The notes under the pieces are model-generated. The model was not told where the DNA came from, did no database searches, and worked only from the letters and a program-made list of their open reading frames with translations. Positions 21,911 through 33,260 of a stretch of DNA of 64,000 bases are shown here, piece by piece (positions within the stretch are counted from its first letter, which is position 1; each line of letters opens with the position of its first letter). The DNA comes from Otatea glauca (lineage: Eukaryota; Streptophyta; Magnoliopsida; Poales; Poaceae), in the NCBI GenBank assembly GCA_036346275.1, contig CM070711.1, positions 51,957,435 through 52,021,434 of the forward strand, given 5' to 3'. The translations under genes and the position numbers were made by a program.

Positions 21911-23290
21911 GCACATCTGGCAACACTAAGACAGGCGTTGTCGTCAAACGTTTTCCCAATTGCAGAAAACTCTTTTCACCATGCGGCGTCCGTGTAAACC
22001 TCTTCTCCTAATTGCCTAAGCTGTCTCAGTGCTCCCACGCAACATCGCTTTTGGTTGGATCCACGGTAACTCGTTTAGCAGACATCTCCTGGCAAGAAAT
22101 TCAACTTTCTCCTTCCAAACATCACCTTTGCTAAGTTTAGCATACATCCATTGGTCTAGCAACCTTTCCCAAAACTAATCTCAACTTTTCTGCATACTTT
22201 CCTTTTGACTTAAAGCAATCAAAGACATCCCACTTATACACCATAACAGCTTGACCAAATTTCCCATGGAACTCCATTCTTCATGTTCATAGATTCTGCA
22301 ATGGTATTGATTATTCTAGCAGACACATCTGTAAACTCATACTGTCCATACTGCGTAGAAACCTCTAACTTATGAACATTCCCTGCACGCATTTTTAACT
22401 GATGATAACCCGATCGAAGATCTATCCTTGAGAACACTCCAGCTCCTTTTTGACTGATCAAACAATTTACGATCCTGGGCAGCGAATACTTACCCTTTTA
22501 ATCATCACTTCATTAAATGCTCGACGATCGATACACATCCTTAAGCTCCCATCTTCAAGCAGAACAGACGTTCCCTATGGTGACAACTGGCTCTAGCGAA
22601 GCATTTTTCTATGACTCTTCGATCTGCTTCTTCATCTCAACTAGCTCATCAATAGGCATTCGATGAGGTCTCTTTACCTTTGGTGCTGTACCAGGCACTA
22701 AATTACTAACAACTTGATCTCTCGATCTGATGGTACACCAAGTAGATTCTCAGGAACGCATCTGAATACTCCCTTAGAACTAGCACATCTTCCAAGCTGA
22801 CAACTTCCACGCTATTGACCTTCTGCTGACCAACACGAACCGTAGTCGTCCGAAATTCCATTTTCCAGCTTTCAGGGCTTTTAGCTGACACAATTCTTTG
22901 ACCAAACTCCAGGATAGCCTTATGTCTGGACGACCAATTCATTTCAGGAGTAGCATCTCGGGCCTTATATCCAATATCGCTCGCTAGAAACTTTTCTCCA
23001 ACTTAACTCCATCACATTCTAGGTTAGATCAAACAATAGTGTAGTTTCTGACAATGATAATTCCTCGGGCTGACAAGCTTTGCAAACCCCACTGAACTGA
23101 TCATCATTGCACACGCAACATCTTCCGGTGAACCGTCAACATTAGGTGAATACTCAGAAACATCCTTTATTATTACTACTTCTATTCCAACACTTCACGT
23201 ATCAACCTCCCAACCATATTTACTTTATTTATTTAGGCAAGAAAATCTTTACATGGAATTCATCACTAGTCACTTTTCTTTTACCAACGA
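21911..23290 (-). pseudogene. Protease and reverse transcriptase region of element B, up to the element C insertion
   Basis: The frame 22461-22234 holds the RT block GVFSRIDLRSGYHQLKMR. The stretch 22942-22706 corresponds to the protease-RT linker (ELSSR-type start, then VGQQKVNSVEVVSLEDVLVL). The next block (LVEMKKQIEE-like, about 22650) is in another frame. The RT ends at 21916 with VLVLPDV and continues at 12130 on the other side of element C. I could not place the protease active site in 22950-23290. Confidence 0.75.
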
Positions 23291-23299
23291 GAGTATGAC

Positions 23300-24770
23300 A
23301 CTTTCGTAGGATAAAATCATCGATCTAAACTTCCTCGATTGGCATTGGCGCTGAAGTTTTGATTGGAACAGAATTGAGATTGACTTGCACTGGTGAGATC
23401 ACTTCCTTATAAGGGCAATTGTTAGCAAAATGCCCTGGCTTGTTGCAGGTGTAACAAAGCTTAGGCCCACCTCTCCTCCTTGAGCATTCTTTGACTAAAG
23501 AAGTGTCTTCATTCCGACGCCTCTTCTTCAACTGATTCTCCGTACTAACTTCTCTTGCGACTTTACTGCTCACTCTTGGCGTTATGAACTGGTGAGGTAA
23601 CCACGGAAGGACCGCGTGTAGGAGACTCTAGATTCTTTCGCGGGCATTTCTTAACAAAATGGCCTTCCTCATGTGATAGTAGCACGACGTTTTATTGTTG
23701 TGCCTTCTTGAGTCTTTGCTACATGTACATTATTGTCTTCTTGTGGCATCATGACTGGTTGCTTCGTAGGGCATTTTCTAGACCAATGCCCTTCTTCATC
23801 ACACAGGAAACATGCTGTTGGTGACTGCCAATTACTTCTTTCTTGATGAGGGCCAACAGGATTAAGGTATTGTGTTTTTAGCTCTTCGGGCGGCACCACT
23901 TTTGCAGCTGACGTTCCGCCTCTTCTAGACGACTCTGGAGCAACTACGGCTCGAAGACTCTTTTGCTGATGCTGAGTTACAGCAGTAACTATTGGGTCCA
24001 AGGGACATTGAGCTGCACCATGATCTCGACCTTCACACAGGTAACATGTGATGTCACTCATAGGACACTCTCCAAGAGAATGACTTCCTTCACAGCTGGA
24101 GCAATTAATCGCATGCTCGTCCGCGGTATGTCCTATCTCTCCACAGCGAATGCACGCACGATCTTCTGATTTGTTTGGTTGACAGCACTTTAGAGAGCAA
24201 CTCTTAGATGTTGAACAAGGTGCAGGAATAGTATTCTGCTCCGTATCTATTGTGGCCATACTGTCTCCAGGTGAGGCAAAGAGATTACGAAAAGCAACAA
24301 CAAATTCATTCCAAGTGATATTCCGCGGGGCTTCATGAACAGCACAATATTTCTTCCACCATTCAGCAGCGATTCCTTGTAACTGATAAGAAGCATACAG
24401 GACTTTCTCATCGCCTTCACACTGAACAACGAGCAACTTCCTCTCAATGGTCTTGAGCCAATCATCTACTTCTGAGGGTAACTCATTTCACGAAAATGTC
24501 GTGGACGAGTCCTTATGGTCCCGATAACCTTAAGTAGGAACGGAAATCATTGGTAGCGACACAGGACACTTGGTTGACATTGGCTTGGTCAGTCATATTC
24601 TGCATCTGCTTCATCATTGCATGCATCAACTGAGTCTGAGCGGTCAAGAACTCTCTGAAACTCAGCACATCCATCTGTACTGACGGTTGGAGAGCTGATC
24701 TGCTATTAAGGTCCCCACTGGATTGGTTCTCACTCCCACTGATTTTGTTGTTTCCCCAAGTCTGAACCAT
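23300..24770 (-). pseudogene. Gag of element B with an array of zinc-knuckle motifs
   Basis: Gag starts with MVQTWGNNKISGSEN at 24770 and includes FREFLTAQTQLMHAMMKQMQ and, in the frame 24436-23669, EKVLYASYQLQGIAAEWWKK. After residue 60 of that frame the usual capsid C-terminus is absent. In its place come CIRCGEIGH (res 95), CSSCEGSHSLGEC (112-124), CYLCEGRDHGAAQC (131-144) and CFLCDEEGHWSRKC (209-222). A fifth, frameshifted knuckle lies near 23680-23645, and CYTCNKPGHFANNC is in the frame 23573-23325. Gag normally has one knuckle for RNA packaging. The first start-proximal ORF and the capsid ORF are separated by a frameshift near 24480. Confidence 0.82.
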
Positions 24771-25407
24771 CCGCTTGATTGCTTCACTGGGTTAGGGAAG
24801 AGGGAAATAGCATAGGTAAGAAGCAGAGATCCTAAAGCAGGGGAGATAGGTTTAACCCAATAACTTAAGCAAACAATATTAATAACTTGGTATGGTTGCT
24901 TATATAAGCCTAAAAGCTCTGCAACACATCTTGCATGTCGGCAATCAAGGAAGACCCAATTCAACCTATACACACAAAACTACCGCCTCTGAGGTAACAC
25001 TTCTATCTTAAGCGACGCAACTCCCACTTATGAGTCTCAGCGGCTACTCGAGCATAGATCTTCTAGTTTTTGGAACACTCCATAGATCTACTCCTTCCTT
25101 GAGCTCGATGATTCCCTCCTTCATGATTTCTAGGGTTGACAGCAAGCACTTGATACTTTCTCTAATGGTGTGGTATATCGTCAACTACTAGACAACTCAG
25201 ATAAGGTTTTTAACTCGATCCAGCAAAGGAGAGAGAAGGAAATTCAGCAAGGGAAAAGAGAGAAATTCTGATGAGGAAAGGAATAGAAGAATAAGATAAG
25301 TCAAGAACATATTATTCTTCCAAGTTGATTCTTTTCGTTAGAAAATAATTTTGAAGTTCCTATAGAGGCGACCAGACTATCTAGGGTCAAGACCTACAGT
25401 CAGTATG

Positions 25408-25419
25408 GCTCTGATACCA
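25408..25419 (-). other. Primer-binding site of element B (first unit)
   Basis: The plus strand reads gctctgatacca, the complement of the initiator tRNA-Met PBS, four bases (cttc) from the LTR edge at 25424. An identical arrangement lies at 7407-7418 for the second unit. Confidence 0.93.
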
Positions 25420-25423
25420 CTTC

Positions 25424-28400
25424 TGTCGGGACCCGAATATGCAAATCCGGACCCTCTGTGAATACTGCACTAGTCCAGGATCACGCTAGTGCACACAGGC
25501 TCAACATCGGTGAATACCACAATCATACACAGCGAAAACCTTATGAACGACATCATATGATATATACTACTGGTTAAATGACCTTATGGTCAACTTACAT
25601 GAAGATGCCTCGCAAGGATGAAGAACATATTAAACTGCAGCGGAATGAAAACGTAGACAACCCCTCAGTATACCACAGGCAACTGACAAGGCTTGCGCCC
25701 TAAACATTCGTCTCCTCCTGGAATCTTTCCTCCAGCATTGATGTAGACTCTTCAACTGGTGATGTTATTGTTGGCAAGGGTGAGTACTTAAAGCACTCAA
25801 CAAGTTGTGCACAGAATGCAATTCTATGTATCTATATGCAAGGCTTATTTCAGTGGATAGGCTATCATGGCTATTTTGCAATAAGCAGCATTTATGAACA
25901 AATACAGTATATAGATTATAAAGACTGTAAAACAAATAGCAATAGTAAATAAATTCGGTATTTCTCAAGTAAACCAAGTTTCCAATCCTAAGTCAAATTC
26001 CATCTTCCACATGGCATTCTGCCATCCCAACCAAGTTGTCCATTTTAATTCATCTAACCCTTAACTGTAATTCCCGAGCATTGCTCGATCATGAGCACGG
26101 CTATCCGAATAGTTTCACACTCTGCGAGATTATGCACTTTACCCACGTGACATGATCGTCTTTTGGTGCCATGCAATTAACACACTTCCTTTGGTGTGTC
26201 GTGAAGAGATCATGACAAAGCCTTTACAATGCTCGGCTTAATCGAAGACTACCCGCTAAGGTTTCAACACTGGTGGGTCTGAAAACCACAACCAGGGCCC
26301 CCCTCTTGCGTCATGTGAATTACTCCATAACTCGGGAACTCACACCGACCAAGATAGTACCAAAATTAAGACATTGCAAATTACTCAGCTAGGCTAGCCC
26401 ATACCAGACATGCGGTTGCATGACTGACTCAGGTCAAAGGCTTGCAAGGTTAAGTCCTTAGAGTGATCAAGGCAAGACATCCACATACCCTCTGCCCATC
26501 GGGCCCACCTTGGCATCCTCGCCCCTTGTCACTTGCCCCAATCTAAATGATCATCACCCAGTTGATTACCAAGCACCACGTGCCATCAACAATTCAACAT
26601 CGTTGCGTGACATGACTCGCCTCAACAACTCAATCTCATCGTGTGATCCCACATGACACACAAGTTCATAATATTGTTCCATATTCCATTAATCAAGATT
26701 AATTATCAATGATTACGACACATGTGATGGCGTGGCATGGCTAAGCAACTAATACGGACTAAACATCCAATGTTGATTGTAATTACTAACCAACCAAATT
26801 GAACCAACCTAGGGTGACAATGGATCATGGCATACAATGACAAGGTAAGGTATAGATCAATCTGGTATATTAGCTAAGCCCAATCTAATTTGGAACAATT
26901 GTATACTTGAAATATATGCAATACGGTAAAACAAATATAGCAATTTTATAAACATGGGTTCAACATGATCAAAGCACAACTTGCCTTAGAATAGGTTCTG
27001 GTCTTGCTCTGAAACTTGATCTTGGGTTGTTGAATCTTCCTCCGAAGCATCGCACAATTCAACGTCTACGCGTAACGAAGAAGAAAAGCAAATAAATACC
27101 AAAACAGAGAGCAAATGAACTCTAAAAATCAAATAAAATTCATCATTAAATATATCTCAATTTTACAAATTTTTAGAAATTTGAATCACTCAAATCCGAG
27201 TTAAATTGCAAAAGATATAGCCTTTTGAAGTTTGAAATAAATACTGAAATTGCAGAAATTAGAAAATCCGAATTAACAGAATTATTTTTAAATTGAAAAC
27301 AGGTTTATTGCGCAAGCGTGACGTCAGCAGAAGCCCGGACCAATCAGACACCGACACGTGTTCCGGTCCATAGACTTGGTCCACGGGACCTCCTCTGGTC
27401 CACCGTGGACAGAGTCCACGGCGCCTCGCATTCTGCTAGCGACACGCGCGTCATAACCCGATTGGTCCCTCTGCGTGGCGCAAAATCTACGCACATAACG
27501 CATCTAACGGCTACGGTCCGGGCTTACGTGGCTAAATCGACCGCCAACCTTGATCTAACGGCTGGCGCTTACGAGAGGTTCGCGATCAGCGGCGGCGTGG
27601 CACGATCGAACCCTTCACGAGATCGATGGTCCCGAAGCTTCAACACGGCGATGGCGGTGCGGCGGCGTAGCTCCCGGACTTGGAGGCGGCGACCTTGGCG
27701 ATGGCGTTTGGCGGCAAGCGGCGGCGCCGCTTCCTCGCCGACGCGCCACGACACGGCGGTCTCGGATCCGGATCCCAGCGGCGGCGGCTAAACCACGGCG
27801 CAAAGGCACGAAGCGGCGGCGACGAGTGCAACGACCACGGTGAGCTCCCAGCGCGATCTCGAGGTTCTCACTCCGATCAATCGCCGCGCACGCAAAGACC
27901 ATCCTCGGGCAAGCTGCGGCCCCCTTAAATAGCCCTCGACGGCCGCGTATGGTGCTAGGAATCCCAACCGACGCGGCGGCGGTGTCCTTCTCGGACACGG
28001 CGGCGGCGCTGAGTCCGCTTCGGACCGACACACGGAACCGTCCGTGGCACGATGAGCGGACCGGATCCACTCGATGCGATCTAATCGGCCGTCGCTTGGA
28101 TCAGCGGCGCGATCGGCTAGGGTTTCGTAGAGGAGGCTGGGCCACGCGGCTGTCTGGGCCGCACGACTGTGGGCCGGCCCGCTACTGTTCACCCGCTTTT
28201 AAAACGATTTTTGATTTAAAACGATTCCAGAAATTCATTTAATTAGTTTTAGGCAAATAAATTATCAGGAAAAATCCAGGAAAAATCCCAAAAATACTTT
28301 GAGACATTCTGGACTTAAATAAAATATTTTTGGTAAAACTTTATTTTAACTTTGCATAAATTTAAATAGATTTGAACAAAAGGGCATTAAACCTGATTTG

Positions 28401-28505
28401 AATTTAATTCAAATAAATCCAAAAAAATCCAAATTAATTCCAGAAAATCACAAATGCACAAATAAGAAGTAAGAACTTAATTAAGTCAAATTTTGGGATG
28501 TTATA
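25424..28505 (-). repeat. 5' LTR of element B (3082 bp)
   Basis: Starts tgtcgggacccgaata and ends gggatgttata (the last dinucleotide CA has become TA), followed by the target duplication ggtac. It matches 7423-10522 along its length. The palindromic block around 25774-25803 (minus strand TGAGTGCTTTAAGTACTCA) is shared with the LTRs of element E and lies where the R/U5 part would be. Confidence 0.92.
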
Positions 28506-28510
28506 GGTAC

Positions 28511-29750
28511 TAGATGATGAAGAGGTCATCAGTAGCTCCACACTTGAACATGCGAGCCGTAGTCTTCTAGCGAGATGGTGGGGTTTGTCGCCCCTGTGTA
28601 CTTGGCTATGTTGGTAGTGCCGAACTTAGCGAGGAAGTCGCGTAGCAGATCCCGACGAAAGCCCGTGGTCTGGACCATCGGGGCTCGAACTCGATCGTCC
28701 ACGCCGATCGTATCTCGACCCATGATCGGGCCGCTTCGTTCATTGCTTTTTTCTGCGCCTCGAGGGTGGCACGAACGTCGTGGTTGTTGCGAGGCGTTGG
28801 CGCACTGGGGTGCGTGAGGCCAGGGGCTGCTCGTATTGTGCGGCCATCTTTGCCGGACCCAGCCGATTTCAGCGGCGGCGCTTTCGGGACGGTGGAGGAG
28901 GCGCCCAGTGGTGGGGCCGGAGCCACGCATGTCTTTGCCGCGGCGAAGACGTTCCACCGATCCGGAGGTTACGTACGTCCCCTTGGCCTCTGGGTCATCC
29001 GGCTCGGGGATGCCACGGAGCAGCATCGCGGCTGCGGCCACGTTCTGGCTCGCATGGGGGAAGAATGGGAGGCCGTCGGATTCCTCCACCAGCTGGTGGT
29101 GTACCTGACGTGCGCATGCGCGCGTGGCGCCAGGTACGAGTGGGGGCTCGGGCTAACTCTGCTCCAGGTCGGTCTGGAGTTTGTCAAGCTCGGCCCTTCG
29201 AGCCTCTAGCTCATCGCGCTGTTGTTGGAACTCGGCGCGGCGAGCTTGGGTGCGTTCGGTGGCGCTTCGCGGCGATATTCCGCTCCTGCGCCGGTCGCGC
29301 GGACGAGCTCCGTACTTGCGGTGGTTGCAGCCGGGTCGACCGCGCCCGCCATGTTGCACTCGCGGGAGTGCGGTCCATCCGCAATGCGCTCCGTGTCAGA
29401 GCTGGAGTCGTGGCTGGAGGAGTCCTCCAGTAAGTCGTGGACTGAGGCCGACACGTAGCCGGCCATTGCCACGAGCTGTGAACCTACGGGGGGCGACGTC
29501 GTCGCCCGCTCGAGTCCACGGGCGCCGCTGCCAGGGACGATGCAGCGCTTGGTGGGCTCCAGCCTCGGGGTCCGCAAGGGGCCTCGGCGGAGGTTGCCAA
29601 GGTCGGCTGGAGATGGAGTCGAGCTCTAGCGGACGCTGGTCTCGAGAGTGGCGAGGATGAGCGAGCTCTCCGTCGAGCGGCGACGAAGTCGAGAAGCCGA
29701 ACGATCCGGCTCCTCGATGCGAACACACCGTCGTGGGTGAAGGAAGCCAT
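28511..29750 (-). pseudogene. Gag N-terminal half of element D
   Basis: Minus-strand blocks are RRAEFQQQRDELEARRAELD and KLQTDLEQS (29230-29153, coiled coil). From 29089 come LPFFPHASQNVAAAAMLLRG and GIPEPDDPEAKG, then near 28620-28530 KFGTTNIAKYTGATNPTISL. The last block fits the 'P-x-I-x-K-Y-x-G-x-T-x-P-x-x-H' entry into the capsid domain of Tat-type gag. The parts lie in at least three frames. Plus-strand ORFs over the same DNA (for example 28766-29209) are shadows. Confidence 0.72.
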
Positions 29751-29802
29751 CAAGGAAGCAAATGGGAATCGGATATGGCGATGAGGGCGCGAGGCCCCTA
29801 CA

Positions 29803-29819
29803 GGCGCGCCAGCCGCCGG
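29803..29819 (-). other. Probable primer-binding region of element D
   Basis: On the minus strand ctggcgcgcctgtagggg-like sequence starts a few bases after the LTR end caaaca. Similar TGGCGCGCC motifs follow the 5' LTR in other Tat-type elements. The exact tRNA partner is not established. Confidence 0.45.
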
Positions 29820-30726
29820 TGTTTGAGCACCGGCGAGTGAATTTTTAGTTAAGGGCCTCGCGTTCCCTATCCTTGAATGGTTAGACTCAAGAAGCCCAAG
29901 ATGTATCTTGGTTGGGCGAATGTCCCTACTCCAATTCGTGTGGTGGTGCTATATTGCTTGGATGCGGATGATCGCACGGTATTACAAGGCGAGCTAAGGA
30001 CTCGAACCCGTGGGAGCAAGAACAATTTGCCCGTAAGAACCAAGAAAAGGTCTCCCTCTCTTCTCCTCAGAGGACCCTGCCTCCCTTTATACAGTCGGAG
30101 GAGGCAGGTTACACGGGGAGTTGGGAGAAGAAAGGATGAGGTGTCCTAGGCTAGGAGTCCTGGTCCTTGGTCTTGGCGATTTGATCGGCGTCCACTTACC
30201 CCACGCCGGGTCGGTGGACTCGTCGAGTGGCGCAGTTTTCCGTGCCATCGGGAAATGGCGCACCTACCCTCTTGTACGTCCGTCACAATGCCTGGCTCTG
30301 GTGTTGCCTCGGGAGGGAGCGCATCCTTACACTGCGCATGACTGGATGATGAGACTGGAGCTTTGACTATGGCAACCTCCTCGCTACCTTGGGAAGGAGC
30401 CACCTGCCCTCGTGCGGTCTTTCCGAGCTGTCGTGTCTGTGGGGTAGGTGGCCAACGGCCCGCAGCGGCCTGGCACTCGGTCTTTGGCGGAGATCGCCTC
30501 GGCTTGGTCGGAGCTTGTGGGGAGTCCGACCTATGGTGGGGGTTAGACGCCGCCTGGTTGGTTTGGTCGGGGATGAGTTCCATCGTGGCCCAGCGACCTG
30601 GCACTCGGTCTTTGGCGGAGATCGCCTCGGCTTGGTCGGAGCTTGTGGGGAGTCCGACCTATGGTGGGGGACAGCCCGTTCGTCATTCCGGGCCGCTAGG
30701 GGTACCCATGGTATGAGTACTCGTCA
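29820..30726 (-). repeat. 5' LTR of element D (~907 bp)
   Basis: The minus strand reads TGACGAGTACTCATACCATG at the right edge and GCACCGGTGCTCAAACA-like sequence at the left, giving TG...CA ends. It abuts the PBS-like sequence on one side and CACTA-type sequence on the other. Because the 3' LTR is off the window, the boundaries rest on termini and context only. It contains an internal direct duplication (30463-30542 and 30591-30670). Confidence 0.7.
30463..30670. repeat. 80-bp direct repeat inside the LTR of element D
   Basis: 30463-30542 and 30591-30670 are near-identical (cagcg-g/a-cctggcactcgg to ctatggtggggg), separated by 48 bp. It is a local tandem-type duplication within the U3 part of the LTR. 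Confidence 0.9.
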
Positions 30727-31049
30727 GATGGGTTTTATTCAAAAACTGTTTGTGATCATGTCGACACACATCAGAGATGGATGTTAGCTTAAACTGCCTG
30801 TGATATGAAATGACATCATAGACAGTTTTAGACGAAAACCATCTGTGATGATGGCTGTGATGTCCATTCATATCACAGAAAGTTTTGGCCAAAAACTGTC
30901 TCTGATGTTTGTCGGCATCGTCATAGCGTTTGTAATGTGTTCTCATCATAGACTATTACTCCAAAACTGTCTGTGATTATATTTAACACAGACGGTTTTT
31001 GAAAACCGACTGTGATGAGGAGTTTAATATTCTCCTTTCTGTAGTAGTG
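30727..31049. mobile_element. Right terminus of a CACTA element (CACTA1), cut by element D
   Basis: The right edge is ctgtagtagtg, the reverse complement of CACTACTACAG, at 31049. Inward lie at least six subterminal motifs of the type aaactgtctgtgat, cagacggtttttgaaaaccg and tcatagacagtttt in both orientations. These are transposase-binding repeats typical of grass CACTA ends. The left side stops abruptly at the LTR of D (30726), so the remainder of the transposon should lie left of the window. Confidence 0.75.
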
Positions 31050-31379
31050 GATGTCAACTCAGTGAGTTTTTTTGTTGGATATATTGGTTTACCATCACAT
31101 CTACTTAAAGCGGTTGTTGAAGACTATTTATGTTTGTTCACAGCATGGTCAGAAAACTATATCAATGTAGACAGGTTTTTTATCCATAGGTGGAAGATCA
31201 ACTTTTGTAAAGCTCAATATCTTCAACCATTACAATCTCTAATTTCTTCATATCAAAATTTGTATAACAAAGCTTAAAGACATGGATAGGCTACTCTACT
31301 TTATGAAAGTTTTATCATAAGAAAGACATGCATCAGGTTCAAATTGTTTTGACAACCTATTAAAATGTTCCAAAGAAAA

Positions 31380-31556
31380 GTGTATCATATCATGGAATGA
31401 TTTATATGCATAGTAGAAAGTTAAGTACCTCCTCACATCTATGGGAACAAAAGTTAGATTTTGCATTGAAATCCATCAACATTTGTTCTTACAAATGAGA
31501 CGAGGTACTTAACTTTCTGCTATGCCTGTAAATCATTCCACCGATATGATAACATA
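31380..31556. repeat. Foldback element: ~50-bp inverted repeat with ~70-bp loop
   Basis: The left arm (31380-31431, containing ggaatgatttatatgcatag then aaagttaagtacctc) is the reverse complement of the right arm (31503-31556) with only a few mismatches. It is most simply a small MITE or foldback transposon. I see no clear target duplication. Confidence 0.7.
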
Positions 31557-32665
31557 CTATCACAGATGGTTCTTGATATAGACTATCACAGACTATCACG
31601 AGTTCATTTCCAGGTGACGATATACTACACGGGGCACAAGGTTCTAGGGCTTTACCCACGAATTGCGGCTCTTTAATTACCGTATATTTACATCCTTATA
31701 GCTGAGATAATCCTGAGCCTCCTAGCACTCCCAAGTTAGCTCGACCCTCATGACGTAGGATTTAAATACTCACATGCTCTCTTGATGAACACTAGCTGAT
31801 CCTCCGCTGCCAGATACAATAGGTTTGCAACTCTTTGATTCGTCAAGATCACATGTGTTGAACTTCACGGACACAGGGTGAAGTATATCGATCTCCTAAT
31901 TCGCAGTAAAAAGGTAGAACGATTTTTAGAAAAAGTCATATAATTCCCCTCTCTATGCGTATGCAATAAGGAAGAACAAGTGAATAACACTTAATAGATG
32001 CAAATTGTTATCTAATTAATCTGATTTTTACCTTTACAGTAAAACACATGTGAATATATATAATGGAGAAAGGGAGCCGTACGGCTCGGGAATTGATTCG
32101 GCCATAGCCAAACCGAAGGATTTGATGTAGCAACAGAATAAAAGTGGAAGTATTCACGTGATGTTACTGTAGCAATGCATGTAGCACAGCTCGCAGCAAC
32201 GCTGTGTACTGCATGCGCACCGACAGTCATCTTTATGTACTGTAACTACCAAGGTCCTGTAGCTGTATGGCCCATGGGACTGAAAGGTTTAACGTGAGAT
32301 TGTTCTTCTTCGTGGGTTTTCTAAACTCATATTCACTTTAGGCAAAATAGTAGTAGCTTTGTATTTCAAAATATAAAAAATAAAGACCCAATTAAATTAG
32401 AGTTCACCTGGTAATATTTAATGTGACTCAATAATTCTTTCCAATCAAATAATATATTTAACTGAAAAGTGTTAAACATGTATGTATCTGCATCACATAT
32501 TCTGAATCAACTGACTGGCTAAATTATAGTTTGTTTTATTTGTGACAGTAAGACTTCCAAATCCCTTTTAAATTACATATTTTAAATTGTTTACATTCTA
32601 TTGGGGTCCATAGATCTAATTGTAATTTGTTTAGCTAAGAACTAGATTAGATGTCCTTTATAGTG
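31557..32665. other. Stretch without recognisable gene
   Basis: A short run of tatcacagatggttcttgat-like CACTA subterminal motifs occurs at 31557-31605. The remaining kilobase is AT-rich, has only short ORFs (for example 32230-32012 minus), and shows no domain, long repeat or terminal structure that I can identify. Confidence 0.6.
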
Positions 32666-33260
32666 CACTAGTACAGAAAGACTTATACTAGATGCCTCAA
32701 CATAGACGGTTAAGAAAAATCGTCTGTGATAAATAATATCACTGACGGTGAAACTGTCAGTGAGATAATCACAGATTGTACTCTTCATAAACCGTCAGTG
32801 ATATACGTCAATATCACAGACGGTATTAGTTTAAACTGTCTGTGATGATATCACAGGCGGTTTTAAATACGAACCGTCTGTGATAACTTCCCATCACAGA
32901 TGGTTCTAACTACGAACCGTCTGTAATATGAACTGAGACCACTATATAAACATACCGATAGAGGTTCCTAGCGCAGACCTTGGCTCCCATGCGTTTTGTC
33001 TCCCGCAAACCTTAGCCCCCCGGCAATCCTCCTCCTCGGTGACTTCCTCCTCGATCGGCATCCTCCTCCCCGACATCCGTGGGGGCTACGACAACCATCC
33101 CACGAGCACGAGGCTGTAGGGGCGACGACGACCATCTCGACGACCATCCCGCGAGTACCTTCTCCTTCGGCGACCTACTCCTTCTCCCCATCGGTGACCT
33201 CCTCCTCTTCCCCGCGAGCTATGCCCGTGCTCCGTTTGATTCGGTGAGTTGTCTACTGTT
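32666..33260. mobile_element. Left terminus and start of a second CACTA element (CACTA4), truncated
   Basis: It begins cactagtacagaaag at 32666, followed by ten or so subterminal motifs (acagacggt, accgtctgtgat) to about 32930. A TATA-like tatataaac follows at 32944. After that a GC-rich stretch with plus-strand open frames (32996-33247, 33079-33279) reaches a splice-donor-like gtgagt at 33242. That is the layout of a CACTA end followed by its internal promoter and first exon. The encoded peptide is low-complexity and not recognised. No matching right end with a 3-bp duplication was found nearby. Confidence 0.6.

Larger units (their letters stand above)
6429..28505 (-). mobile_element. Composite Tekay-like chromovirus element B (three LTR parts), host of element C
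   Basis: On the minus strand the order is LTR (25424-28505), PBS, gag, RT, [inserted element C], RNase H, integrase with chromodomain-like tail, PPT, LTR (7423-10522), PBS, truncated gag leader, then a 48-bp LTR stub (6429-6476). The middle LTR therefore serves as 3' LTR for one unit and 5' LTR for the next, the signature of an unequal-recombination tandem. Flanking ggtac repeats show that the whole structure entered D once. Chromovirus (Tekay/Del) affiliation is inferred from the initiator Met PBS, the TGTAACATCCC LTR start and the polymerase tail. All coding regions carry stops and frameshifts. Confidence 0.88.
28511..30726 (-). mobile_element. Tat-lineage element D, 5' part (5' LTR, PBS, leader, gag N-terminus)
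   Basis: This is the continuation of D beyond the element B insertion. It holds, from right to left, the 5' LTR (29820-30726), a PBS-like sequence, about 0.6 kb of leader and early gag, and the gag N-terminal half. At 28511 the gag frame continues directly into 6428 when B and one ggtac are removed; one TAG lies at the junction. D is thus at least 8.6 kb long without its 3' LTR. Confidence 0.85.

Noticed and set aside
28766..29433. Plus-strand ORFs of 147 and 217 codons opposite the gag of element D, considered as a second antisense gene
   Set aside because: The minus strand here has recognisable gag blocks and coiled coil. The plus frames show no domain and no splice signals.
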